A program made the position numbers and the translations under genes. A stretch of DNA of 38,737 nt from Erwinia phyllosphaerae (lineage in GTDB: Bacteria; Pseudomonadota; Gammaproteobacteria; Enterobacterales; Enterobacteriaceae). The stretch lies in contig NZ_JAHSPF010000018.1 in the NCBI RefSeq assembly GCF_019132875.1, positions 1 to 38,737 on the forward strand. Reading direction: 5' to 3'. This document shows positions 7,479 through 16,440 of the stretch, piece by piece. Numbering within the stretch: the stretch's first letter is position 1; every line of letters begins with the position of its first letter. The notes beneath the pieces were generated by a model. It was not told the DNA's origin. It saw only the letters and a program-made list of their open reading frames with translations, and made no database searches.

Positions 7479-8579
7479 TTATCGCTTGTCGCCAGTTGTC
7501 CAGTAGGTTCCCGTTTCCGGAAGCGGTAAGAATTCACGATTCATTTCCCGTAGCGTTTCGGCCGGATTCAAATCGTGAAACAGCCGGGGATGCAGCGTTT
7601 TGGCAATCATTTCAACCGTCAGCAGGTGCCACGGGCTAAGGTAGAAATTATGCCAGATAGCCAGCGTTCTCCCGTTGCGAACCGCCACCAGCTGGGAAAT
7701 GACGCTTTCGCCCGCCAGCGCCCGATCAAAACTCTTTTGCGCCGCTTCCGGCTTTACCTGTGGGCCAAGCTGTAGCCGATCTGGCTGCTGAGGACCGCTC
7801 ATGCCCGTCGCCAGAAAAACATCGGGATTAGCCGCCAGCACGGCTTCCGGACTTAGCTGACCAAAGACCCCGGAAAACTTGCCGGCCGCAATATTTCTGC
7901 CGCCCGCCCATTCCAGCAAATCGGCCAGGTTACCGCGCCCAACAGTTGTGCAGCAAACGTCACGGCGGCCAATATGCAGCTGCAGCATCACGCTGGGTCT
8001 GGGCGGATTAGCCTGACGCAGACGATCGTGAATCAGGTTCATATGCTGCTGGTAAAAAGCGATAAAGCGTTGGGCTTTCTGACTATCATTTAGCGCTTCG
8101 CCAAGAATTTGCAGGCTTGGCACGGTGTTCTTCAACTGCTCGACGCGAGTATCAACATAGATTACCGGGATGCGCGCCGCGCTTAACTGGGCCAGTACGT
8201 TATCCTGCGTCGTCGGTTTTCTGGCATAAACCGGCAAAATCACCAAATCCGGGTGCAGTGCGATAATTTTTTCCACGCTGAACTGGCCAGGATTTGCGCC
8301 GCCGATAAGCGGAATTTTTTTAATTGCCGGAAAAGCCGCGGTATAGCGTTCCCTGGTCTGGCGATCGTAACGTTGCAGATCGTCAGGCCAGCCCGCTACG
8401 CGTGCCAGAGGGTTGCCCTTTTCCACCAGCGCAAGGGTGTAGAGTAACCGTCCTTCACCCAGTACGATGCGCTGCGGATTATCCGGCACCGTTACCTGTC
8501 GCTGCAAAATGTCGGTAACGGTTTTTGCCTGCACCAGTCCGCTGGCTAATAGCAGCAGCATAATCAGCGTTTTTTTCAT
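7479..8579 (-). CDS. iron-siderophore ABC transporter substrate-binding protein (FecB/TroA-like)
   Basis: A 366-residue periplasmic binding protein with a signal peptide (MKKTLIMLLLLASGLVQA, cleavage near 18/19). The type III (FecB/FhuD/BtuF) binding fold is indicated by ITDI/VTDILQRQVTVPDNPQRIVLGEG at the start, PDLVILPVYAR near residue 115 and LSPEAVLAANPDVFLATG near 245. The central VCCTTVGRGNLADLLEWAGG is also family-typical. The gene lies 18 bp downstream of a TonB-dependent siderophore receptor and must be its operon partner, receiving the ferric siderophore after outer-membrane passage. No permease/ATPase genes follow, so inner-membrane transport relies on another locus. Regulation by Fur is inferred from the box before the receptor. 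Confidence 0.88.
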   Translation of the reverse strand: MKKTLIMLLLLASGLVQAKTVTDILQRQVTVPDNPQRIVLGEGRLLYTLALVEKGNPLARVAGWPDDLQRYDRQTRERYTAAFPAIKKIPLIGGANPGQFSVEKIIALHPDLVILPVYARKPTTQDNVLAQLSAARIPVIYVDTRVEQLKNTVPSLQILGEALNDSQKAQRFIAFYQQHMNLIHDRLRQANPPRPSVMLQLHIGRRDVCCTTVGRGNLADLLEWAGGRNIAAGKFSGVFGQLSPEAVLAANPDVFLATGMSGPQQPDRLQLGPQVKPEAAQKSFDRALAGESVISQLVAVRNGRTLAIWHNFYLSPWHLLTVEMIAKTLHPRLFHDLNPAETLREMNREFLPLPETGTYWTTGDKR

Positions 8580-8597
8580 CGGTTTTCCCGGCCGTTA

Positions 8598-10727
8598 TTA
8601 AAAATCTACCGAAGCGGAGACGACGACTTCGCGCGGTGCACCTTCGCTAACACGCAGGCTGCCACCGCTGGATTCGTAGTACTCTTTATCGAACAGGTTA
8701 TTCACGTTCACCTTCAGCTGCGTATGCTTGCCGACCAGCTTGCTGTCCCAGGCAACAAAAGCATCCGCAACCGTATAGTCCGGCATGGTAAAGCTGTTTT
8801 CCGGATCGCCCGCGCGGGAGCCAACGTAGCGCGCGCCGCCGCCAACGCGTACATCGCCAGGTAGCCAGGAGAAGCGCAGCGCATGCGTCAGATAAAGGCT
8901 GCCGCTGTTAGTCGGGGCGTTAACCAGGCGATTACCCACGTTCGCCGAATTAACGTCGTCCTCTACAATTTCCGTTTTGTCGTGGCTGTAAGTGGCGATT
9001 AAATTCCAGTCAGGGGCCAGCTCGCCGTTAATTTCGACTTCTGCTCCGGTTGAACGCGCCTTTGGAATATTGCGCGTGACGCCGTTAATCAGCACCGACA
9101 TATCTTTTTCATCAATGCGATAAAGCGCCAGCGTGGCAGAAACCGCTGGTACCATCTGCCATTTTGCACCCACTTCATACGTGGTGCCCTTTTCCGTTGA
9201 GGCGACGTTACCGTCGTCATCTGTCTGGGTCGAAGGCGTAAACGATTTACTGTAGCTGCCGTAGAGCGATAAATCTGGCCGAATTTTATAAACCAGTCCC
9301 ATCTGCGGCAGGAAAGCATCACCGCGATCGTTTAGCGTGGTTTGCGGATCGGTCCAGCCGCTGCTGGCCGTTTGGGTATAGCGCTGATAGCGCGCGCCCG
9401 CGACGGCGATCCATTTGTCGGTCAGGTGGATGCTGTCTTTAGCAAATACGGAACGGCTATAAAGGTTGGTGCGTAAATTACTCTGCGCATCGGAAACCGT
9501 GCTGGCGCTGACCGGCGGCTCTTCGCCATAGACCGGATCGTACATGTTGAAGGTTTTTGAAACCTTGCCGCGATAAGAGTATGCCTTGTAGGTTTCATCC
9601 TGCTCGTAGTCCACGCCCAGCATGACGTCATGCTGCATGCCCCAGATTTCCGGGCTACCGCCGATATCCCACGAAAGATAAGTGGTCTGGTGATTGAAGC
9701 CGCGGTTGGCATCGGCGCGACGAGAAACGATGCCGGTAGTGGCGTTGATCGCCGTGGCGCGAACTTCGTTACTGTCATAGCGGCGCTGCATCCAGGCATA
9801 GTTGAAATGCGTTTCCCAGGTCTCGTCCAGGTTATAACCGTAATTGACATTCAACCGCTTGTTTTTGCCCCAGGCATGGTTGGCGTTATCGTCAATGCGC
9901 TCGTTGTACGGGATCTTCAGCGGCTTTTTATTGATAAACGCGGTGCCGCGATCGACAGGGATATCAAATTTATATTCGCTATAGCTGATGTTGAAGGAAG
10001 CCTTATCACCGTACCAGCTCAGTGAAGGCGCCAGCAGCGTGTGTTCATTCACGCCAAAGTTGCGCCAGTAATCTTCACGCTGACGTTCGGCAACCAGACG
10101 AAAAGCAAAGCCGTTCCCTAACGGTCCGGTGATATCTATGCTGCCCGCACCGCCGCCTACGCTGGTAGATTCACCGCTGATATGCGTATTCCATTCGTAC
10201 TGTGGCTTTTTACTGACCAGGTTGATAATGCCGCCCGGATTAAGGATGCCGTACAGGAGTGAAGCGGACCCCTTCAGCACTTCCACATGATCGATGGTGG
10301 AATCCATCGACAATCCCTGGTTACTGCGCACGCCGTCAATAAAGATAGAGCCATCGGAATTACTGCCAAAGCCGCGTTTAACAAAACCGTCTTCTATGTT
10401 GCCCAGCGTATTGCCCTGGGCTACGCCGCTGACAAACTTCATGGCGTCGTTAACGGTTTTAACCTGGTAATCTTTTATCACCTGCGGCGTGACCACGCTG
10501 ACGGACTGTGGTGTTTCGCTACGCGGCGTGGCCGTTTTGGTCGCGGCCGTGGCGGTATCCTGACTGTAGCTGCCCGTAGGGGCTGCTTTGTCAGCGGTCA
10601 CGGTCAGCGTTTGGTCTTTGCTGGTTGCGGCTATAGCAGAGGCGCTTAGCAAAGAAAGAGCGATATAAAGCGGCGTTTTTCTTTGCAGGCAAAAAACGCT
10701 GGCAGAACGTGCGGATGGTGTTTTCAT
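8598..10727 (-). CDS. TonB-dependent siderophore receptor, ferric-hydroxamate (FhuE/FoxA/FhuA) type
   Basis: A 709-residue outer-membrane receptor. The N-terminus has a signal peptide (RKTPLYIALSLLSASAIA). A TonB box-like QTLTVTAD follows, then a plug domain (about 65-200). Plug motifs include TPQSVSVVTPQVIKDY, KRGFGSNSDGSIFIDGVRS and LKGSASLLYGILNPGGIINLVSKKP. The rest is the 22-strand barrel, ending in phenylalanine (VVVSASVDF) as barrel-assembly substrates do. The LLYGILNPGGIINLVSKKP string and overall length fit the hydroxamate-siderophore subgroup (FhuE, FoxA), but the ligand cannot be assigned by eye. I chose ATG 10727 over the TTG one codon earlier; no strong ribosome site is visible for either. 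A Fur-box match lies 36 bp upstream, and the binding-protein gene follows in the same operon. Confidence 0.92.
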   Translation of the reverse strand: MKTPSARSASVFCLQRKTPLYIALSLLSASAIAATSKDQTLTVTADKAAPTGSYSQDTATAATKTATPRSETPQSVSVVTPQVIKDYQVKTVNDAMKFVSGVAQGNTLGNIEDGFVKRGFGSNSDGSIFIDGVRSNQGLSMDSTIDHVEVLKGSASLLYGILNPGGIINLVSKKPQYEWNTHISGESTSVGGGAGSIDITGPLGNGFAFRLVAERQREDYWRNFGVNEHTLLAPSLSWYGDKASFNISYSEYKFDIPVDRGTAFINKKPLKIPYNERIDDNANHAWGKNKRLNVNYGYNLDETWETHFNYAWMQRRYDSNEVRATAINATTGIVSRRADANRGFNHQTTYLSWDIGGSPEIWGMQHDVMLGVDYEQDETYKAYSYRGKVSKTFNMYDPVYGEEPPVSASTVSDAQSNLRTNLYSRSVFAKDSIHLTDKWIAVAGARYQRYTQTASSGWTDPQTTLNDRGDAFLPQMGLVYKIRPDLSLYGSYSKSFTPSTQTDDDGNVASTEKGTTYEVGAKWQMVPAVSATLALYRIDEKDMSVLINGVTRNIPKARSTGAEVEINGELAPDWNLIATYSHDKTEIVEDDVNSANVGNRLVNAPTNSGSLYLTHALRFSWLPGDVRVGGGARYVGSRAGDPENSFTMPDYTVADAFVAWDSKLVGKHTQLKVNVNNLFDKEYYESSGGSLRVSEGAPREVVVSASVDF

Positions 10728-10762
10728 CAATAAGGACGCAGGATGGAGTTATAATTGGCGCG

Positions 10763-10781
10763 AATGATAATAATTTTCATT
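10763..10781 (-). promoter_or_regulatory. Fur box before the siderophore receptor operon
   Basis: AATGATAATAATTTTCATT, part of a longer run with GATAAT, CATTGC and CATTATC hexamers (10763-10790), resembles the consensus GATAATGATAATCATTATC. It sits just upstream of the receptor start, where Fur repression is expected. Confidence 0.75.
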
Positions 10782-10827
10782 GCCATTATCAATTTCAAAA
10801 ATGAGCGCTGCCACTAAGCTACGGCAA

Positions 10828-10876
10828 CAAAAAAGGGCCCGCAGGCCCGAAGCGTGGCGTCGATAACGACGCCAGC
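10828..10876 (-). terminator. double-hairpin terminator of the autotransporter gene
   Basis: Read on the minus strand after the autotransporter stop, a strong stem TGGCGTCG/CGACGCCA (10855-10874, loop of four) comes first. It is followed by GGGCC/GGCCC (10835-10848) and a run of six T residues. The second hairpin with its T-run is the classical intrinsic terminator. Confidence 0.88.
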
Positions 10877-10884
10877 TTATTGAA

Positions 10885-13800
10885 TTAAAACTTGTATTTC
10901 ACGCCTATGTTGCCCGTATAGCCTTCCGAGCCTGGCCCAAAACTGTGCGAATATTTCATCTGTGCGTAAGCGCTTAAGTGCGCGTTGAGCTGGCTGCTGA
11001 GTCCGGCTCCGGCCTGCCAGTAGCCGCGACGAACATCCGGCGTCAGCGTTTCATTGTTCATATCAACGCCTGGCGTACGGCCCAGCAACTGCACGACATC
11101 CGCCTGCAGATAAGGCTTAAGTAACGGGCTATCGTAGTAAAGCCGTAGTCCCTCACGCAGCTGGGCGACCATCAGGTTTTGATCTTTCAGCTTAACGCCG
11201 CTGGCATAGGTCTGGCTGATATTCATATATTGCCCCATCGCCTGCAGCTGCGGCTCCAGCTTAAACTGCCCGCCCAGCGAAAGGGGAAGACCGGTTTCTA
11301 CAGAGGCAACGACGCCGTAGCTGTCCATTTTCGCGCTGGTCAGGCTGGTAAACTCGTTGCTGTAGCGCGTCACCTGCACCACATTATCCAGGTAAGCACC
11401 TTCGTCATTCCACGCCGTCAGATAACCGCCAAGGCTATAGGTATTGGTGGTGATTTTACCGACATCGACAGAGAGTTCAGAACGTAAGCTACGCGCGGTG
11501 TCTTTGTTATTGCTGCGTTGATGGCCCAGCGTTATCACCGGCCCGGCGCTCAGATGCCAGCCGTCAGCCAGGCTTTTAGTCAGAAGATCGCCGCCAAACT
11601 GCACAAAGGTCGTGTTGACGTTAAAAGAGAAGCGCCCTGCACGGTATCCGTCATGCCGACCAGAGACTCTTGCCCACATGGTGTCATCCTGATAAGCGCC
11701 CAGTCGTTCATGCCAGGTGCCGATAGCGGCAAAGCCGTAAGCGGCATTAAGATAAGGCGCGATAAGATAACCGGCGGTTTCTGGCCTGTAAGCTTTGATG
11801 CCTGGCGTCACGCTGTCGTCAATTTCTGGGGTATTGCCACCATCGGTTTCCGGAATATTGCCATCATCAATTCCGGGGACGTTGCCATCGTCGATTTCCG
11901 GGACATCGCCATCATCAATTCCCGGGACATCGCCGTTGTCGATTTCTTCAGCATCGCCGTCAGCCTCATCCGGTGGCGTTACCGGCGTCAACGAGGTCTG
12001 TAAATACCAGGCACCGTCACCAATCTTATGGAGCATGTACTGATAGTTACCCGCGACCACGGTGCCATTTTGTTTAAAATCGGCGTTACTGGCATCGCCA
12101 GCTACCCGCACAACCAGAATACCGGCGTCCGTGATCCCGCCCGTGCCGCCTCTGTTGTTAATGGTCAAACCGTACTGCCCGGATGCGGTGCCGCTGACCA
12201 GAATTCTGTCCGTTGGCGAGCTGTCATCACCCAGCTGCGTACCCAGGGTAAAATTCCCTGAGTCGGTCAAATCGCCATTTACCGTTAAGGTACTGAAACC
12301 GGATTCGTTATTAAAAATCACCGAGCCGTTATTCAGCTGCAGCGTTTTAACGTCAGAGTCGCCCGTTACCAACCAGCTGCTTGCGGCATCAAGGATGAGC
12401 CTGTTAACGTTTTGCGTCGCACCCTGCAAAACCGAGGCGCTGTTTAACGACAGATTGATCTCGTTATCGTCACTTTCGGCGATAATATCCCCCAGCAGCC
12501 GGGCACGATCTTTTGCAGTGATGTTCACTTTTGCATAGGTCACCGTGCCCTCTTTTTCGACGATGTTTGGGACAGCACGTAATGCCGTGCCGTTGCCACC
12601 AGAGATAACGCTGTTGTTTGTCAGCGTCAGGTTGAGCGGCGTCCCCTTCGCCAGTACGCCATTGCCCGCCAGGCTATTTAACGAGACGTTGTCCAGCTCT
12701 ACTGTGTTGGTCGCACTGCCTGCACTGTCGGCCGCGTACAAAGCGGCAGGAGATTTATCGCCTGTCCCCGCCGTAGTAATTGTGCTGTTGGCCAGCTTTA
12801 ACGTGGCAAGAGAGGCAGACAAGCCTGGCGCATTTTCACCGGTTGTATTGATAGTAAGATTATCGCCGGTCAGGCTGGCAGATAGCAAAGCAGCGATACC
12901 TACGCCGCCCTTCCCCGTAGTGGAAATGGTGCTGTTACGAATTTCGCCTGTACTGCTGTTTTTGGCCACTATGCCGTAAGCGTCTGTGCCTGAAGTGGTT
13001 AAAGAGACGTCCGTCAGGTTAATAGTACTGTTGTCGGCATTTACGCCATGCGCCTGTGAGCCAGAAGTCCCTATTGCCGAATTGCTTATCGTTGCACTTG
13101 CGGTAGCGGCAAGAGTAATCCCTGATGCGTCATCTCCAAAAGTTGTTACCGGTGTGTTGACCAGCGTCAGCACGCCTGCATTACTTATCCCTACACCTGA
13201 TGCGCTTGCCCCTTTGGTAGTAATGGCGGAATTCTCTAACGTTATTTTTCCTCCATGTGCTCTGGCACCATAACTCGATTCTCCGGATGTATTGACAGTG
13301 ACATTGTCGCCCGTAATGCTCCCCTGCTTATCAGGATCGCTCGCTTCGGTATACATGCCAAAGCTTTCGATTCCTGACGTTGTTAACTTCGTGTTATTCA
13401 ACTCGGTTGTGCCGAACTGTAGAAAAGCAGCATGGGAGCCGCTACCCCGGGTAGTAAAACTGGTGTCAGAAGCCTTTAACGTGGAGAGCTTATTTGCTAC
13501 CCATACTCCATGTGCCCTTTCCCCTGAAGTTTGATAGCTGCCGCCGCGAACGATAGCGTTTGATTCGACATTAACATCAATAGCCAGGCCTGATGTACCA
13601 CGGGTCGTCACATTCACATTATCTAACGTCATATTTCCCCCCATACCACGCAGCGCGGTAAAGACGGAGTTAATAGTGCTGTTGCTTAGCGCTAACGTAC
13701 TATTGGGACCAGAGGCATTTCCTGTCAAAATAGCAGCCCATTTGGCTGACTCAGTATCTATCGTCACGTTATCGGCAGTCATATAACCGCCATAGATATT

Positions 13801-14406
13801 AATTGCATGAGAGACGTTACTGCCGTTCAGCGTAATTTTTACATCGTTTAGCGTGGCTTTGGCATAATGATTCATTACGATACCGGCAGAGGCATAATCT
13901 GGTTGATTGCTGATAACGGTATTTTTCACCGTTAGCGTGCCGCCATCGTTCACGCTTATTCCAGTTGCCCCAGCGCCTTCAAGTAACAAAAAACTGTCTT
14001 TAACAGAGACGTTGCTATTTTTTGCGTTAATAGCAAAGTTGCGCTTCCCGGATATGGAAAGCGTGCTTCCAATAATATCTATCGTGGCGTTGTTAACCGA
14101 AATGACCTGTCCGTCAATTCCCGTGAAGGATAAAGTTGCCTTATTCACCTTCAGACTGCCCTGGTCGATAATTTTAGCAACGCTTGTCGCAACACCTGAC
14201 ATGCTGAACGCCAGTCCGCTGTCGGTAACTAACCGGCTGTTTTGTCCGGAAGCCTGTAACGGTACGTCACTGATGTCCGTAGAGTCATAGCCTGAGGTTA
14301 CCTGTAAAGTGGAACCATCCGTCACTACCCATGCGGCAAAAACAGAGAGTGGGGAGAGCGTCAGCGTGAGCAAACCGAGCGCAAAAGGCCGTGATTTCAT
14401 AACCAT
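10885..14406 (-). CDS. type V autotransporter, beta-helical passenger with acidic repeat linker
   Basis: A 1173-residue classical autotransporter. The signal peptide is at about 1-25 (FALGLLTLTLSPLSVFA). The passenger, to about residue 800, is built from degenerate repeats of roughly 23-40 residues of the form G-A-x-G-V/I, then L-x-x-S-x-I-T-T-x-G. This pattern, rich in Ser, Thr, Asn and Gly, predicts a right-handed beta-helix like AIDA-I or pertactin-type adhesins. A linker of 8-residue units (GIDDGDVP/EIDDGNVP) spans about 815-868. The C-terminal translocator barrel (about 890-1173) ends in YKF. The protein therefore displays its passenger on the cell surface; adhesion is the likely role, unproven. 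No protease triad is evident. I chose ATG 14406 because AAAGGA lies 8 nt upstream; the ATG at 14421 has no ribosome site. The gene stands alone, follows an AT-rich intergenic region and ends at a double hairpin. Confidence 0.9.
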   Translation of the reverse strand: MVMKSRPFALGLLTLTLSPLSVFAAWVVTDGSTLQVTSGYDSTDISDVPLQASGQNSRLVTDSGLAFSMSGVATSVAKIIDQGSLKVNKATLSFTGIDGQVISVNNATIDIIGSTLSISGKRNFAINAKNSNVSVKDSFLLLEGAGATGISVNDGGTLTVKNTVISNQPDYASAGIVMNHYAKATLNDVKITLNGSNVSHAINIYGGYMTADNVTIDTESAKWAAILTGNASGPNSTLALSNSTINSVFTALRGMGGNMTLDNVNVTTRGTSGLAIDVNVESNAIVRGGSYQTSGERAHGVWVANKLSTLKASDTSFTTRGSGSHAAFLQFGTTELNNTKLTTSGIESFGMYTEASDPDKQGSITGDNVTVNTSGESSYGARAHGGKITLENSAITTKGASASGVGISNAGVLTLVNTPVTTFGDDASGITLAATASATISNSAIGTSGSQAHGVNADNSTINLTDVSLTTSGTDAYGIVAKNSSTGEIRNSTISTTGKGGVGIAALLSASLTGDNLTINTTGENAPGLSASLATLKLANSTITTAGTGDKSPAALYAADSAGSATNTVELDNVSLNSLAGNGVLAKGTPLNLTLTNNSVISGGNGTALRAVPNIVEKEGTVTYAKVNITAKDRARLLGDIIAESDDNEINLSLNSASVLQGATQNVNRLILDAASSWLVTGDSDVKTLQLNNGSVIFNNESGFSTLTVNGDLTDSGNFTLGTQLGDDSSPTDRILVSGTASGQYGLTINNRGGTGGITDAGILVVRVAGDASNADFKQNGTVVAGNYQYMLHKIGDGAWYLQTSLTPVTPPDEADGDAEEIDNGDVPGIDDGDVPEIDDGNVPGIDDGNIPETDGGNTPEIDDSVTPGIKAYRPETAGYLIAPYLNAAYGFAAIGTWHERLGAYQDDTMWARVSGRHDGYRAGRFSFNVNTTFVQFGGDLLTKSLADGWHLSAGPVITLGHQRSNNKDTARSLRSELSVDVGKITTNTYSLGGYLTAWNDEGAYLDNVVQVTRYSNEFTSLTSAKMDSYGVVASVETGLPLSLGGQFKLEPQLQAMGQYMNISQTYASGVKLKDQNLMVAQLREGLRLYYDSPLLKPYLQADVVQLLGRTPGVDMNNETLTPDVRRGYWQAGAGLSSQLNAHLSAYAQMKYSHSFGPGSEGYTGNIGVKYKF
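11808..11951 (-). repeat. 24-bp tandem repeat encoding the autotransporter linker
   Basis: Six 24-bp units start at 11808, 11832, 11856, 11880, 11904 and 11928 and encode IDDG(D/N)VPG/E-like octapeptides. Units differ mainly by single substitutions, and 24 bp preserves the frame. Copy-number change would lengthen or shorten the acidic stalk between passenger and barrel without disrupting either domain. Confidence 0.88.
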
Positions 14407-14980
14407 AGTGCATCCTTTCATTAATATGGTTTTAAAACGATTAAGGGGTTGGCTGCTGTTTTAATGCGAGGAGGCGTTCCGGGGAAACGTTGTGCGATAC
14501 GCTATCCGAAGCGTTTATTTTGAATTGACAGCGTAATGAGAATAAAACGGGCAACACCGCTTCCCATCCTTTAATTCTGGCCTTCCTGGCGCGACAATAT
14601 TAATTGAATGGGCGCATAAGAAGAAGCGTTTTTTAAGCGCCGCGATAAAATAGCCTCAGCAAAAAGAGTGTGTTAATCGTCGATATAAGTCAATTGCGTT
14701 ATTAAAACAGCTAACCGCCAACGGGAAAACCGGGGGTTCATTCCATAAATAGCCATAAGAAGAGAAGCGAAAACATGTCCATTAATCTTCTTTTTTATAT
14801 TTATAAAAACAATAATTTAAAAAACAATATTAATGAAAAAGCCAATTAAAGCTGCGTAGCGAAAAGACAATGCGTCGCTAATTAAGGAATTTTACAACTC
14901 CTTATTACCTACAATGCAGGCCCGTTATTTCCAGTAAGGAATCCGTCTGCGTTAGCCTTTCTATTATAACGGGTGCTATA
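14407..14980. other. AT-rich intergenic region upstream of the autotransporter
   Basis: About 570 bp without a supportable gene. It is markedly AT-rich, especially 14780-14840, which is mostly A and T runs. Such DNA upstream of a surface-protein gene is a likely H-NS target and should hold the autotransporter promoter, but I could not fix a -35/-10 pair. A TTGACA occurs at 14525-14530 on the plus strand with no downstream plus-strand gene. Confidence 0.5.
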
Positions 14981-15007
14981 AAACAAGATCTTCGTCAGTG
15001 AAGATCC
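14981..15007 (-). terminator. terminator downstream of yhiN
   Basis: On the minus strand, stem GATCTTC/GAAGATC with a six-base loop (14987-15006), followed by TTGTTTT, directly after the yhiN stop. Confidence 0.7.
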
Positions 15008-15015
15008 CGTTTGCC

Positions 15016-16197
15016 CTACAGCGCCTGCGCGCAGGCCCAGGCAGAGCTCCAGGCCCACTGGAAGTTATAGCCGCCCAGCCAACCGGTCACGTCCACCACT
15101 TCGCCAATAAAATAGAGGCCCGGCACATCGCGTGCTTCCATTGTTTTAGAGGAGAGCGCGCTGGTATCAACCCCGCCAAGCGTAACTTCCGCCGTGCGGT
15201 AACCTTCCGTACCGTTGGGCTGCACGCGCCAGCTGTGCAATGTCTGGGTCAGTTCGCTTTGCTGGCGGCTGTTTAACTGCTTAAGCGTGCATTCCGGCAC
15301 GCTGCCCAACAGCTGCAAACATTCCACCAGACGGCGCGGCAACACTTTTGCCAGCGTGTTTTTCAGGCTTTGATTAGGATGGGCTTCGCGTTCTTCACTG
15401 ATAAAAGCATCAAGGTCGCGTTCGGGTGAAAGATTGACCGTCACGAACTCGCCCGGCTGCCAATAGCTGGAAAGCTGTAATACTGCGGGACCGGAGAGGC
15501 CGCGATGGGTAAATAACAAGGCTTCTTTAAATACCGTCCCGTCTTCCGCAGTCATTACGGAAGGCACCGCCACGCCGGAAAGCGTTTGCAGCTGCTCAAG
15601 CAGCGGCTTATGCAGCGTAAAAGGCACCAGGCCCGCGCGCGTTGGAAAAACCTTCAGGCCAAACTGTTCGGCAAGTTTGTAACCAAAGGGTGACGCGCCC
15701 AAACCGGGCATAGAAAGACCGCCGGAAGCGATGACCAGCTTTTCCGCCTGTACCACGCTGCCGTTCAGCTCCAGCGTGTAATGTTCTTCGCGCGTTACCT
15801 TTACTACTTCGCTACGCAGTCTTAACGTCACCTGACCTGCTTCGCACTCTTTAAGCAGTAGATCCACAATTTGCTGAGCGGAATCGTCGCAAAATAGCTG
15901 GCCCAGCGTCTTTTCGTGCCAGGCGATACCGTGCCGATTCACCAGATCGATAAAATCCCACTGCGTATAGCGTGCCAGCGCAGACTTACAGAAATGGGGA
16001 TTTTGCGACAGATAAGCCGCAGGCTCGGTATAAAGGTTAGTAAAATTGCAGCGGCCGCCGCCCGACATCAATATTTTGCGTCCCGCTTTTTTGCCGTTAT
16101 CCAGCACCAGCACGCGTTTGCCGCGCTGCCCTGCCTGTGCGGCACAGAACAGGCCAGCCGCACCTGCGCCAATAACGATAACGTCAAACTTTTCCAC
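15016..16197 (-). CDS. yhiN: YhiN, FAD/NAD(P)-dependent flavoprotein of the HI0933 family
   Basis: A 393-residue cytosolic flavoprotein, closely matching E. coli YhiN (400 residues). The N-terminal dinucleotide-binding motif GAGAAG occurs at about residues 9-14 (DVIVIGAGAAGLFCA). The family signature KAGRKILMSGGGRCNFTNLY follows. Further conserved strings are LGQLFCDDSAQQIVDLLL, GGLSMPGLGASPFGYKLAEQFGL, LLFTHRGLSGPAVLQ and the C-terminal GEVVDVTGWLGGYNFQWAWSSAWA. The reaction is unknown in the family. I chose GTG 16197 because it gives (M)EKFDVIVIGAG, matching the E. coli start (MERFDAIIIGAG), and has GGAG 6 nt upstream. The in-frame ATG at 16266 would add 23 residues not seen in the family. 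The gene is divergent from pitA, as in E. coli. Confidence 0.93.
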   Translation of the reverse strand: MEKFDVIVIGAGAAGLFCAAQAGQRGKRVLVLDNGKKAGRKILMSGGGRCNFTNLYTEPAAYLSQNPHFCKSALARYTQWDFIDLVNRHGIAWHEKTLGQLFCDDSAQQIVDLLLKECEAGQVTLRLRSEVVKVTREEHYTLELNGSVVQAEKLVIASGGLSMPGLGASPFGYKLAEQFGLKVFPTRAGLVPFTLHKPLLEQLQTLSGVAVPSVMTAEDGTVFKEALLFTHRGLSGPAVLQLSSYWQPGEFVTVNLSPERDLDAFISEEREAHPNQSLKNTLAKVLPRRLVECLQLLGSVPECTLKQLNSRQQSELTQTLHSWRVQPNGTEGYRTAEVTLGGVDTSALSSKTMEARDVPGLYFIGEVVDVTGWLGGYNFQWAWSSAWACAQAL

Positions 16198-16440
16198 AAT
16201 CCGCTCCGACCTGCTGCGCAAAAAACGGTGATTGTAATGAGATGGGTCGTTTATCGCCAGCGTCATAAAAGCGTCATCTTAGCCCATAGCGGTAAACGTA
16301 TGATTTTCATACAACTCAGGACCATTATTTGCTTCTGTTAACGTATTAATGTCAAAAAAAGTCTATATTTCACTTTCCCCAGGCGCGGTTTCTCGCTGAT
16401 AATGCGCCGCGTTCATGTCCTCCAAAATGGCGTAACGCTT

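Noticed and set aside
11518..14290. Several plus-strand frames of 80-160 codons opposite the autotransporter.
   Set aside because: They mirror the repetitive Ser/Thr/Asn-rich passenger codons; none has a convincing start or recognisable domain.
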